From: Bacteroidales bacterium
GTDB lineage: Bacteria > Bacteroidota > Bacteroidia > Bacteroidales > Prolixibacteraceae
Length of the DNA stretch: 64,000 nt
Direction: 5' to 3'
NCBI GenBank assembly: GCA_012729335.1
Contig: JAAYDJ010000025.1
Location: 1 to 64,000, forward strand
In this document: piece by piece, positions 51,707 through 60,481 of the stretch
Position numbering within the stretch: position 1 is the first letter of the stretch
Layout: each line of letters opens with the position of its first letter
Notes under the pieces: model-generated
What the model was told of the DNA's origin: nothing
The model's input: only the letters and a program-made list of their open reading frames with translations
Database searches by the model: none
Position numbers and translations under genes: made by a program

Positions 51707-54700
51707 ATGGCCGGAAACTTCAGGTTTATTATGGCCCTCACCCGGCACAGGTTCCTGGGAGAACTTCTGTTGCCCTATATCGTCGAGGAACAACCCGCAG
51801 TACTCCTTGTGAAGGGGGTGGTGACTCCCGGTACCGCTGATGAACAGGGGCTCTCCCTGACTCCCCGTCAACGGGAAATGGTCAGACTGGCTGCAAAATG
51901 CACCCCCGTTCAACTGGCCCGTAAGTTCTCCAGGGAGACCACTGCCGCTGACTTCTTTGTGCCGGCGAATGACGAAATTATCCAAAAATCCGTCCTCCCC
52001 TGGGTCGGGAAGCAGATGTACCGGATCGCCCTTCTGCTGATGGATGGGCATACCCCTCTGTACGGAAAGGATCCCCAGTACAGCAGGATATACAAGGAAG
52101 ACCGGCTGGAGGTTCCCGGCGGATTCTGCCGGCCGCAGTTCCACTTCCGGCGGACCACGGAGGGTACGGCCTATCGCCTCCGGATCTTTTCCGGTTCCGG
52201 GGAAATACCCCTCACAGGCAGGGATTTCCGCGTGATCTCTCAGGCTCCCTGCGTGATGGCCTGCCACCAGCGCCTGCTGATCTTTGAAAAATTGGAAGCC
52301 CTCAAAATCAAGCCCTTTACTACCAGGGAAGTCATTCACATCCCCCCGCCGCTGGAACAGAAATATTACACTTCCTTCATTGCACCTCTTCTGCGCGATT
52401 ATGAAGTCCTCGCTGACGGATTTTCCGTGAGTGAAACCCACGTCGTGCCCAGGCCCCTTCTCTCCCTGGAGCATGACCTGGCTTCAGCTCCCGCGATACT
52501 TCTGAAATTCCGCTACGGAGAAGAGCTGTTCCCGGCCGTTATGAAAACCCGGAGGGCCGTCACCCTGGAATCCCTCCACGGGGAGTACCGGTTTCTTCGC
52601 CTTACACGAAATGCAGAGGTGGAACAAAAGCCAGCTGATTTTTTGCTGTCACTGGGATTGAAATACAGGCAGGGTTTTTACACCCTTCCCGGGCTGGATC
52701 TGTTGCAAATAGAGGAAGCGACCGCCCTGCTGGTCGACTGGATCTCTCGTCACTCCCCGGAACTGGAAAAGGAAGGTTTTGAGATCTCCACCACCGGGCT
52801 GGGAAAGAACTATTATACCGGGAAAAGGGAGATGGTGTTCGATGTGGGGCCCCAAACCGATTGGTTCGATGTGTATGCTGTGGTTCAAATCGGCGATTTC
52901 CGGATTCCATTTCTCAGGTTGAGGAAGTATCTCCTGAACGGCATCCGGGAGTTCGAACTTCCCGACGGCAGGGTAGCCATTCTTCCGGAGGAGTGGTTTG
53001 CCCGTTACCGGTACCTGATTCCCTTTGCCCGGGGCACCGGCAGCCGGTTCACGCTGCAACGCCACCACTTCCCTCTGCTGGCCTCCCTGGATACGGGTGC
53101 TACGGCCCTGCACACCATCGGGGAAGCGTTCAGTACCATGGAGAGGATCCCTCTTCCCGAGGGACTCAGGGCTGAACTCCGCGGGTATCAGGTGACCGGT
53201 TACCGGTGGATGGTCACCCTGATGAACAACCGCCTGGGGGGCTGTCTCTCCGATGACATGGGCCTGGGAAAAACCCTTCAGGCCATTGCCCTGCTTCTGA
53301 AGATCAGAAAGCGGCGTAAACCGGCGCAAAACCTTCCTTCTTGCTCTTTCCCGCTTCCGGGCAGCGGGGGGCGGCAACTCTCCCTGTTTGACGAGCCGGA
53401 AGCCCCTCCTTCTCTTCCCGCGCAACACAGACCTACCACAACTCCGGGAACGACTGCCGGACCAGTGGCTGCCGCAGGCCTGCCTGCAATTGGAGACATA
53501 GGCGCCGGGGGCGGACCCCGGGATCTTCCCGGAACTTCCCTGGTGGTGATGCCAGCCTCCCTTGTCCATAACTGGCTGGCAGAGTTCCGCCGGTTCGCGC
53601 CCTCCCTGCGCGTCTATAGCCATACGGGCGCCCAGCGCAACCGATTGCCCGATCCCCGTAATAAACTCCTTGATTATGACGTGGTCCTGACCACTTACGG
53701 CACCCTCAGAAACGATTACCCCCTCTTTGCCGATACCCTTTTCCGCTGCCTCATCCTCGATGAAAGCCAGTATGTCAAGAATCCCTCCTCCAAAAGCTAC
53801 AAGGCGGTCATGGCCCTGCACGCCATCCATCGGTTTGTGCTGACGGGCACCCCGGTGGAAAACTCCCTTTCCGACCTCTGGGCCCAGATGAATTTTCTTA
53901 ATCCGGGGCTGCTGGGGAGTTTTCTCTTTTTCAGGCACCATTTTCTGCTTCCCGCAGAAACCAGGGGAGATGCAGAAGCTTCCGCCAAACTGCTGGAAAT
54001 GGTCAGGCCTTTTATTCTCAGGCGCACCAAGGCGGAGGTGGCCTCCGACCTTCCCCCGCTGATGGAACAGACCATCGTGTGTTCCATGTCCGGGGAACAG
54101 CGCTCCCTCTATGAAAAGGAGAAATCACTGATCAGAAATTCCATTCTGGCCAATATCGAAGCCCGTGGCATGGAAAGAAGTTCCCTGTTCATCCTTCAGG
54201 GGATGACGCGCCTGCGCCAGATCGCCATCCATCCCGGACTGCTTCGCGATACGGAGCCGGCAGGCTCCGGTAAATTCAACGAAATCATGGAGTCCCTGAT
54301 GAGCCTGGTGGCTGAAAAACATAAGGTGCTTATTTTTTCTTCCTTTGTCACCCATCTGGAACTGATCAGACAGGGGGTGGCTGCAGCGGGCCTCCGTTAC
54401 AGCCTGCTGACCGGTAAAACACGTGACCGCGGGGAGGTGATCCGCACCTTCCAGGAGGATCCCCAAAACTACATTTTTCTTATTTCCATGAAAGCCGGAG
54501 GGGTGGGGCTTAACCTGACCAGCGCAGAATATGTCTTCATCGTCGATCCCTGGTGGAATCCTGCCGTAGAGGAACAGGCCCTGAGCCGTGCCCACCGGAT
54601 CGGTCAGGTGAAGAACACCTTTGTGTACCGGTTCATCACCGGCGAAACCATTGAAGAGAAAATCGGAATCCTGAAAACCCGCAAGAAAGCGCTTGCCGAC

Positions 54701-54769
54701 CGGTTCATCAACCGGAACAATCCGCTGGGAGCCCTGACCCGCGACGACCTGATGGACCTCATTGGCTGA
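51707..54769 (+). CDS. SNF2-family DEAD/DEAH helicase
   Basis: The 1020-residue protein is a SWI2/SNF2 ATPase. Motif I is DDMGLGKT near residue 516, motif II LDESQYVK near 683, motif III LTGTPVENSLSDLW near 708, and the helicase C half has GGVGLNLTSAEYVFIVDPWWNPAVEEQALSRAHRIGQ near 925 (motifs V and VI). The first 490 residues are a family-specific N-terminal region without a name I can give. A proline/glycine-rich linker (about residues 535-610, including QLSLFDEPEAPP) splits motif I from Ia. Such proteins remodel protein-DNA or RNA-polymerase complexes. ATG at 51731 is an alternative start. Confidence 0.9.
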   Translation: MAGNFRFIMALTRHRFLGELLLPYIVEEQPAVLLVKGVVTPGTADEQGLSLTPRQREMVRLAAKCTPVQLARKFSRETTAADFFVPANDEIIQKSVLPWVGKQMYRIALLLMDGHTPLYGKDPQYSRIYKEDRLEVPGGFCRPQFHFRRTTEGTAYRLRIFSGSGEIPLTGRDFRVISQAPCVMACHQRLLIFEKLEALKIKPFTTREVIHIPPPLEQKYYTSFIAPLLRDYEVLADGFSVSETHVVPRPLLSLEHDLASAPAILLKFRYGEELFPAVMKTRRAVTLESLHGEYRFLRLTRNAEVEQKPADFLLSLGLKYRQGFYTLPGLDLLQIEEATALLVDWISRHSPELEKEGFEISTTGLGKNYYTGKREMVFDVGPQTDWFDVYAVVQIGDFRIPFLRLRKYLLNGIREFELPDGRVAILPEEWFARYRYLIPFARGTGSRFTLQRHHFPLLASLDTGATALHTIGEAFSTMERIPLPEGLRAELRGYQVTGYRWMVTLMNNRLGGCLSDDMGLGKTLQAIALLLKIRKRRKPAQNLPSCSFPLPGSGGRQLSLFDEPEAPPSLPAQHRPTTTPGTTAGPVAAAGLPAIGDIGAGGGPRDLPGTSLVVMPASLVHNWLAEFRRFAPSLRVYSHTGAQRNRLPDPRNKLLDYDVVLTTYGTLRNDYPLFADTLFRCLILDESQYVKNPSSKSYKAVMALHAIHRFVLTGTPVENSLSDLWAQMNFLNPGLLGSFLFFRHHFLLPAETRGDAEASAKLLEMVRPFILRRTKAEVASDLPPLMEQTIVCSMSGEQRSLYEKEKSLIRNSILANIEARGMERSSLFILQGMTRLRQIAIHPGLLRDTEPAGSGKFNEIMESLMSLVAEKHKVLIFSSFVTHLELIRQGVAAAGLRYSLLTGKTRDRGEVIRTFQEDPQNYIFLISMKAGGVGLNLTSAEYVFIVDPWWNPAVEEQALSRAHRIGQVKNTFVYRFITGETIEEKIGILKTRKKALADRFINRNNPLGALTRDDLMDLIG

Positions 54770-54859
54770 GGTTCTCCGGCTGCGATCTCTTTTTGGAACG
54801 GATGGGCAAAGCCGGCACCAGTGGTATTCAGGGGGAAGGTACCGGCTGCAGCCCCGGGG

Positions 54860-56560
54860 TTATTCCTTGGGCCGCGCCGACTCCAGTCCCAATCTTTTGC
54901 CATTGTAGCGGGCTCTCTGGAAGGCTTTTTGCACCTCCCTGCCGTAGCGTTGGTCGACCTCGAAAAAGGAGAAGTCACGCAGGATCTCGATGGCTCCGAT
55001 TTCAACCGACCGGCCTGGCATCTGACGGTTGATCAGGTCAATGATCCCCCGTTTGTCTACCTGATCCGTTTTTCCCAGGTTGAGGAAAAACCGGGAAAAG
55101 AGTACATCCCTGTCGCGTTTCCATTGGTTGGTGCGGCCGTGTGAAAAGGTGCCGCCTGTGAAGTCACCTCCCCTTTTACCCCGCTCTTCCTTTCTGCGGG
55201 ATTCCGGTTTCTCCTCCCGCTGGCGGCTCTGGAGATCGGCATTCAGGTCGGGAGCGTTCTCATAGGACGCCAGAAACCTGTTGAATTCCACCGAAACGAA
55301 ATGTTTGATGAGGTCATCCCGGTCGAGCCATTCCAGCTTTTTATAAATGACCTTCAGGTACTGGTCGATCTGCTGGTCATTGACCTCCACGTTTTCGACC
55401 CTGTCAACGAGGTTGAAAAGTTGCTTTTCGCAGATTTCCCTTCCCGAGGGAACCGTTTTGTATTCGATTTTCCTGCCCAGCATTCTCTCCACATCCCTGA
55501 GTTTCCCTTTTTCCCTGAGGTGCAGGATGGAATAGGCGGTTCCCTTTTTTCCGGCCCTGCCGGTACGTCCGCTGCGGTGAATATATACTTCGGGGTCGTC
55601 GGGAAGGTTGTAGTTGATGACATGGGAGAGGTCGTTGACGTCGAGTCCGCGTGCGGCCACATCGGTGGCTACCAGCAGCTGAAGATGCCGGTTGCGGAAC
55701 CGGTTCATGACGATGTCGCGCTGTTCCTGGGAGAGGTCGCCGTGAAGGGCGTCGGCGTTATAGCCGTCGCGGATCAGGTTGTCGGCCACTTCCCTGGTTT
55801 CGGCCCGGGTGCGGCAAAAGACAATCCCGTAAATCCGGGGGTGAAGGTCGGCAATGCGCTTTAGCGCTTCATACCGGTCTTTGGCATGAACCATAAAATA
55901 TTCATGGGCGACATTTTCCGCACCGGTATTTTTCTTTCCCACGCTGATCTCCAGGGGATGGGTCATGTATTTGTTGGCGATGGCCACCATTTCGGGAGGC
56001 ATGGTTGCCGAGAAGAGCAGGGTTTGCCGGGCAGGCGGAGTCGCCGCCAGGATGAAATCCAGATCGTCCTTAAAGCCCATGGAGAGCATTTCATCGGCTT
56101 CGTCCAGGACCAGCCAGCGCACATGCGACAAATCCAGTTTTTTGCGGCGGATCAGGTCGACGGCCCTGCCGGGAGTGGCCACCACCACCTGGGCACCACG
56201 CTCCAGTTTTCTGATTTGCTCCCCGATGGAAGCTCCTCCATAGACCGGAAGAATTTGCAGGGAGGGCAGATATTTGGCGAATCCCGAAAGATCCCTGGTG
56301 ATTTGCATGCAGAGTTCCCTGGTGGGGCAAAGGACCAGTGCCTGGGTCAGCGGGGTGCTGCAGTCGACCTGCTGTACCACCGGCAACCCGAAAGCCGCTG
56401 TTTTGCCGGTCCCCGTTTGGGCATAAGCCACGATGTCACGGGATTGCTCCAGCAGCGCGGGTATGGTTTGTTCCTGGACAGGCGTAGGAATTTCGTAACC
56501 GAGATCCTCGACGGCCCTCAGCACACCGGGGCTTAACCCCATCTGGTTGAATAAAATCAT
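54860..56560 (-). CDS. DEAD-box RNA helicase with DbpA-type RNA-binding domain
   Basis: This 566-residue protein carries the Q motif, AQTGTGKTAAF (about residues 46-56), DEAD (LVLDEADEM near 155), SAT near 184, and HRSGRTGRAGKKG near 331. After a basic, charged linker (about 445-490, QSRQREEKPESRRKEERGKR) it ends in a DbpA-type RNA-recognition domain (LFSRFFLNLGKTDQVDKRGIIDLIN near 490). This is the DeaD/CsdA type that helps ribosome assembly and unfolds RNA at low temperature. It is convergent with the SNF2 gene. A promoter is visible upstream at 56593-56621. Confidence 0.93.
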   Translation of the reverse strand: MILFNQMGLSPGVLRAVEDLGYEIPTPVQEQTIPALLEQSRDIVAYAQTGTGKTAAFGLPVVQQVDCSTPLTQALVLCPTRELCMQITRDLSGFAKYLPSLQILPVYGGASIGEQIRKLERGAQVVVATPGRAVDLIRRKKLDLSHVRWLVLDEADEMLSMGFKDDLDFILAATPPARQTLLFSATMPPEMVAIANKYMTHPLEISVGKKNTGAENVAHEYFMVHAKDRYEALKRIADLHPRIYGIVFCRTRAETREVADNLIRDGYNADALHGDLSQEQRDIVMNRFRNRHLQLLVATDVAARGLDVNDLSHVINYNLPDDPEVYIHRSGRTGRAGKKGTAYSILHLREKGKLRDVERMLGRKIEYKTVPSGREICEKQLFNLVDRVENVEVNDQQIDQYLKVIYKKLEWLDRDDLIKHFVSVEFNRFLASYENAPDLNADLQSRQREEKPESRRKEERGKRGGDFTGGTFSHGRTNQWKRDRDVLFSRFFLNLGKTDQVDKRGIIDLINRQMPGRSVEIGAIEILRDFSFFEVDQRYGREVQKAFQRARYNGKRLGLESARPKE

Positions 56561-56592
56561 GTGGAAAATTCGTGTTTGTAAAAATGAGGCCG

Positions 56593-56621
56593 CAAAGGTA
56601 TTCTAATATGGCTGCAAACAA
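56593..56621 (-). promoter_or_regulatory. Promoter of the DEAD-box helicase gene
   Basis: On the minus strand TTG (plus 56619-56621), an 18-base spacer and TACCTTTG (plus 56593-56600) are close to the Bacteroidota consensus. The leader to the start at 56560 is about 25 bases. Confidence 0.55.
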
Positions 56622-56712
56622 TGCGTATAAGCCAAACATTTTCAGATTCTTCCCTTTTGTTAACAATGGGGTGATCCCGGGATGGGTACGGCTGGCCCAG
56701 GTGGGTGCTTCT

Positions 56713-58584
56713 TCACTCGAAACGGCGTGGAGCGGGAGGTTCGGGCTGGAAAGTGTAAAAGGTCTGACGGGTGTGTTCGTTGAGGAGGAATCCCAGCAAC
56801 CCCACATCCCGGGGATGGTTGGGGTAAATGGAAAGCCTCAGCTGGAGCGTCTTAAAAACCAGGGATTCGTTGTGAAGCCTCAGCCCCACGCCCAGGCCGC
56901 TGTAATAGCTTCCCTTGAAAATGGAGCCGTGGCCCGGAGCAATGATGCCCAGGTCGCCGAAGGTGAAAAAGGCCAGATTAAAACGGTAAAAGTCGCGCTT
57001 CTGAAAATAGACGGTTTCCATATTCAGGCTCAGACGCTGGTTCCCCGTGACCTCACCACTGTCAAAACCCCTGATCAGTTTGGTCTTGTAAAAGGTCAGA
57101 GACTCATCGTCATACCGGTGGATGCCCATTTTATAGTCCACGTTGACGAACTGCCGGAAGCGGGCATTCCCTGAGACGAACATCCTGGATATGAAGCGTG
57201 CGCTGCCTTCGACCAGGCCCTGCCTGACGCGTCCGTGTTCCAGAAAACCGCCTGCACTTCCGGAGAGATACAGGTAACCCGGTTTCTTTCTGAGCAGATT
57301 GCCGTTGGAGAGCAGAAGATGGGTATACCAGCGCGGACCCCGTTCGGCATGGTCAAAACCTGCTACCAGTTCATTCCTGAAACCCCGGGGAATGTCTTCG
57401 GTAATGCCGTACCCGTACACGAGTTCATCGGGCTGGTAGCTTCTCTTTGACCAGGTCAGTCCGGTCATCCACAGGGAATGATGAAAGTAGGAGAATACCT
57501 GGTCAGCCCCGGGTGTGGGCCGGTCGCTGTAACGGCGGTAAAGGTACTGACCCGAGAGGGTGAGCTGGGACTGGCGGGGGCCTCCCCCCAGCTGAAAGTT
57601 CCGGCCCGCCCAGGCAGAATAGTGGCTGTAGCCCAGGGTGGCCTCGCGCAGACTGTATTGCTCCCCCGGCAGCAGCGTGGTCCTTTTCATCAGATACCCG
57701 GAAAGCCCATACCCCCATACGTCGGAGGTTCGCAGGAAATTCTTGTCGAGCAACACAACTCCCCCTTCATTCAGGTAGGTGTTCAGGTATCCCGCAGAAA
57801 AGGAGATGAACCTGCCGCCGATGTTGTTGATCCGGTAGGTGGTCTCTATACCCGTGTAGGGCTCGCGCGTGAGGTGGCCCACGAACCGTGCCGAGAGCTC
57901 ATGACCCACCCCGAACAGGTTCCGGTTGTATACCTCCAGCGCGGCCGACCTGGAACTGTTCACATTCCCGGTTATCCCGATGGAAAAACGGTCCTGCACC
58001 AGTAAAGTGATGTTTATCAGCTGGTTGTTGAATGTGTCGGCTACGGCCATAAACCTGGCATCCCTGATGTAGGGAAGCAAGCGCAGCAGACGCTCATTTT
58101 CATAAAGCTCTTCGGGGCGGAACAACTCCCCTTTTTTGAAGAGCAGATTCTTCCTGATGTTATGGAGGTCAGACCGGGTGTGAATCAGGTTTCCGGCCTT
58201 TTCATACCAGAGTGTCGCCTTGCGGGAGGTGTCCCTGATGCTGGGCCCGAACACCTCCAGCCTGATGATGTCGATTCTGCCAATGGTCTTCCCTTCGAGG
58301 GGAGAGGCATAAAGGGCCGAGTCGCAGGGGGCTTCCGGCTTTCGTGGACCTGGTACCAGCACCCGGTAAAGCATCCGGGTCAATCTCCTGCTCTGGGCCT
58401 TTGCCCTTAACGAATCATAAAACAACGCATACCGGTCACTCCGCTCCTCATATTTGTCGCCCTGTTCCCCCACCATCCCCAGCGAATCGGGCCTCGCCCT
58501 TTCCATGGTGGTCTGGGCACTGCCGGCAAATGCCGGAAACAGCGCCAGAAACAGCAGCCCATATCGCAGGAAAACAGAATTCAT
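56713..58584 (-). CDS. Omp85/BamA-like outer-membrane protein
   Basis: The 623-residue protein has a signal peptide (to about residue 24, AGSAQ), one POTRA-like domain (about 95-215, with HNIRKNLLFKKGELFRPEELYENERLLRLLPYIRDARF) and a C-terminal 16-stranded-type beta-barrel (about 220-600) with alternating aromatic strands and an end rich in strands. The LIRGFDSGEVTGNQRL segment near 520 is the conserved RGF-type loop of Omp85 proteins. It is shorter than BamA (one POTRA rather than five), so it is probably a TamA-like or specialised translocation/insertion protein. It does not sit in a known machine cluster. Confidence 0.82.
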   Translation of the reverse strand: MNSVFLRYGLLFLALFPAFAGSAQTTMERARPDSLGMVGEQGDKYEERSDRYALFYDSLRAKAQSRRLTRMLYRVLVPGPRKPEAPCDSALYASPLEGKTIGRIDIIRLEVFGPSIRDTSRKATLWYEKAGNLIHTRSDLHNIRKNLLFKKGELFRPEELYENERLLRLLPYIRDARFMAVADTFNNQLINITLLVQDRFSIGITGNVNSSRSAALEVYNRNLFGVGHELSARFVGHLTREPYTGIETTYRINNIGGRFISFSAGYLNTYLNEGGVVLLDKNFLRTSDVWGYGLSGYLMKRTTLLPGEQYSLREATLGYSHYSAWAGRNFQLGGGPRQSQLTLSGQYLYRRYSDRPTPGADQVFSYFHHSLWMTGLTWSKRSYQPDELVYGYGITEDIPRGFRNELVAGFDHAERGPRWYTHLLLSNGNLLRKKPGYLYLSGSAGGFLEHGRVRQGLVEGSARFISRMFVSGNARFRQFVNVDYKMGIHRYDDESLTFYKTKLIRGFDSGEVTGNQRLSLNMETVYFQKRDFYRFNLAFFTFGDLGIIAPGHGSIFKGSYYSGLGVGLRLHNESLVFKTLQLRLSIYPNHPRDVGLLGFLLNEHTRQTFYTFQPEPPAPRRFE

Positions 58585-58829
58585 CGGGTCATAAAAAGGG
58601 CTAAATTAATCAATAGCAAGCATAATGCGCTGTCTTTCAATATGTTAAAATTAGTTAAATTTGTTTGTTCCAGCAAGGTATTTGCTGAGACAATCAGATA
58701 GGGAAAAGCGAAGCTTTATTTCTATTTTTGCCGGGGTGGGAGGGACCAGAAGCTTAAGCCGGCGGTTCAGAAATGCCGGGTGCCGGGTTCAGTGGTGTCT
58801 TTGGCAGAGGACCCTCACCGTGGAAGAGA

Positions 58830-59555
58830 ATGCCTATGCGGGGATTGTGGAAAATATATCGGCGCAACATTTATGGGGTGATGGGGACGTTGCTCTTTCA
58901 CATTCTGTTGTTTGCCGTTTTCCTTTTGTCTGAAGTAGAGATGAAACGGGAGATGAAGGAAGCGGAGGTGGTGGTGGAGATTCCCCTCGAATGGAGTGAA
59001 GAGCCTGAGGAGCTGGAGGAGGCTGCGACGGGGGAGGAGAGGCTGGAGGGAAAACTGCCTTCACAGGTGACCAACCGTCCTTCGGCGCGCGCCTCGGCAG
59101 GGGCTGACCGGTTCTTCAACGAGGATTACCAAAGGGAGGTGAGCGGGGCACAGCAGTTGTCGCGGGAGGTGAGCCGGCAGCTTTCGCAGGAGATCCCGGA
59201 GCCGGGAGAGATTCCCATGCCCGAGGATGTAACCGATGGTAAGGAGCCAGAGGAGATCAGCAATGTGGTCTATTCGGGGAAAAGCAATGTGGAGTACCAT
59301 TTGGAAAACCGCTATCACCGCCGGTTACCCATTCCCGTGTACCTTGCCCGCGGGGGCGGAACCGTGGTGGTGGACATTGCCGTGGACCGGGAGGGAAAAG
59401 TGACCTCTGCCGTGCCACAGGCCCAGGGCCGCTCCCTCCAGGACCCCATCGTCCAGTACGCCAGGGAAGCCGCACTGCGCAGCCTCTTCAACCAAGACCC
59501 TTCAGCTCCTGCCCTCCAAAAGGGAACCATCCGCTATACCTTCGTGCCCCAATAA
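58830..59555 (+). CDS. TonB-like energy-transducing protein
   Basis: From the ATG at 58830 (GGAAGAG is close upstream; ATG at 58836 is also possible) the protein has 241 residues. One membrane segment near residues 15-32 (VMGTLLFHILLFAVFLLS) is followed by an acidic linker (SEEPEELEEAATGEE) and a C-terminal domain from about 165 (GGTVVVDIAVDREGKVTSAV) with the TonB-C beta-alpha-beta pattern ending TIRYTFVPQ. It should link the inner-membrane proton motor to TonB-dependent receptors, such as the two SusC proteins here. ExbB/ExbD are not nearby. The linker is acidic, whereas classical TonB linkers are proline/lysine rich. Confidence 0.78.
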   Translation: MPMRGLWKIYRRNIYGVMGTLLFHILLFAVFLLSEVEMKREMKEAEVVVEIPLEWSEEPEELEEAATGEERLEGKLPSQVTNRPSARASAGADRFFNEDYQREVSGAQQLSREVSRQLSQEIPEPGEIPMPEDVTDGKEPEEISNVVYSGKSNVEYHLENRYHRRLPIPVYLARGGGTVVVDIAVDREGKVTSAVPQAQGRSLQDPIVQYAREAALRSLFNQDPSAPALQKGTIRYTFVPQ

Positions 59556-59583
59556 AGCTTTAACATCATTTAACAGAATATAA

Positions 59584-59614
59584 TTGCTTTTCTTCCCGTT
59601 CTTCACTATTTTTG
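59584..59614 (+). promoter_or_regulatory. Consensus promoter of a putative small RNA
   Basis: TTG at 59584-59586, a 20-base spacer and TATTTTTG at 59607-59614 form a canonical Bacteroidota promoter, 29 bases after the TonB-like stop codon. It precedes a terminator-bounded noncoding segment rather than an ORF. Confidence 0.7.
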
Positions 59615-59620
59615 CTACAC

Positions 59621-59703
59621 GTTTATTTTCATAAGTTTAGGTTTAGTTAGGTTAGTTAGTTTAAAGAGAAAGGATAGAATGTTGATTCTATCCTTTTGTT
59701 TTT
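59621..59703 (+). ncRNA. Putative small RNA of about 80 bases
   Basis: A consensus promoter (59584-59614) and a strong terminator (59669-59703) bound a segment with no ORF. The first half contains a tandem GTTAG/GTTTAG stretch (59639-59662) that is single-stranded-looking, the second half is the terminator hairpin. The expected product is near 83 bases. I do not recognise it as 6S, tmRNA, RNase P RNA or SRP RNA. Its neighbours are the TonB-like gene and the sigma factor gene; it could regulate either, or be trans-acting. Evidence is positional and structural only. Confidence 0.55.
59669..59703 (+). terminator. Rho-independent terminator of the putative small RNA
   Basis: A perfect 12-base-pair stem (AAAGGATAGAAT at 59669-59680 with ATTCTATCCTTT at 59685-59696, GTTG loop) is followed by TTTGTTTTT-like T-rich sequence. 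It is among the strongest terminators in the window. Confidence 0.88.
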
Positions 59704-59893
59704 CCCCCACTTTCTTTTTTTAGTTTTTAAATATCTTTATTTTCGTTTCCTGAACGCAAAACCGGAACACCCCAATTTCATGGATATCATTATGATAATC
59801 AGATGCAGGGCAAGGTTTTGCACCTCTTGATGTGATTTTTCCGGCAAAAACCGGGTTACCTTTTGGCTTAAACAGGAATTAATATATAGTGAG
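59704..59893. other. Noncoding leader ahead of the sigma factor gene
   Basis: This completes the 338-base gap that began at 59556. It holds a perfect palindrome TATCATTATGATA at 59785-59797, which may be an operator, and a CCGG-based hairpin near 59850. Near-consensus -7 boxes (TATCTTTA, TACCTTTT) lack a TTG at correct spacing, so no promoter is called; an alternative-sigma promoter would not be recognised by eye. Confidence 0.5.
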
Positions 59894-60481
59894 ATGAAAA
59901 GCTTCACGGATGATCAGATACTGAAAGGTATTCTGCGACATGACAACCTGGTGCTGTCCTACATATACAAACAGTATTATTACAAGGTCAACGCCTTTGT
60001 CAGGAAGAACAGCGGAACCGAAGAGGATGTAAGCGATATTTTTCAGGAAGCCATTATCGTCATCTACCGGAAGCTTAAGGAGAATGACCTTTTATTTGAG
60101 AACCGTTCTTTTGAGACTTACCTTTTTTCGGTGTGCAGGTTGTTGTGGCTGAAGAACCTGCGTACCATCAAAACGGAAAAGGAGAAGATCAACGACAGCC
60201 TTCCCTTTAATGAGGAGGTGTATGACGATGACCTGAACAACGTCATCGAAAAAAACGAGAGATATCTTCTTTACCAGAAGCACTTCAGGAATATCAGTAC
60301 GGATTGCCAGAAGATCCTCCAGATGTTTTTCGACAAGGTACCGATCCGTCAGATTGCACAAGTGATGGGCTTCAAAAGTGAAAAGTACGTCAAGTCCAGG
60401 AAATTCAAGTGTAAGGAACTTCTGATCGAAAGAATAAAACAAGATACAGAATATAAAAAACTCTTTGAAGATGACAGCTAA
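59894..60481 (+). CDS. ECF-type RNA polymerase sigma factor
   Basis: The 195-residue protein has sigma region 2 at about residues 20-95 (LSYIYKQYYYKVNAFVRKNSGTEEDVSDIFQEAIIVIYRK, where the DIFQEA segment contacts core polymerase, and FETYLFSVCRLLWLKNLR) and region 4 at about 130-180 (CQKILQMFFDKVPIRQIAQVMGFKSEKYVKSRKFKCK, a helix-turn-helix for the -35 box). Regions 1.1 and 3 are absent, as in ECF factors. The next gene overlaps its end by 11 bases and encodes a membrane protein with anti-sigma-like modules, the usual sigma/anti-sigma order. The target promoters are unknown. Confidence 0.88.
   Translation: MKSFTDDQILKGILRHDNLVLSYIYKQYYYKVNAFVRKNSGTEEDVSDIFQEAIIVIYRKLKENDLLFENRSFETYLFSVCRLLWLKNLRTIKTEKEKINDSLPFNEEVYDDDLNNVIEKNERYLLYQKHFRNISTDCQKILQMFFDKVPIRQIAQVMGFKSEKYVKSRKFKCKELLIERIKQDTEYKKLFEDDS

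Noticed and set aside
54812-54848. AGCCGG/CCGGCT inverted repeat between the convergent SNF2 and DEAD-box genes as a terminator
   Set aside because: The loop is long and there is no T-run on either strand, so it is not convincing.
58656-58730. TAAATTTG and TATTTTTG boxes upstream of the TonB-like gene as promoters
   Set aside because: Neither has a TTG at 19-21 bases upstream; they may be chance matches in AT-rich sequence.
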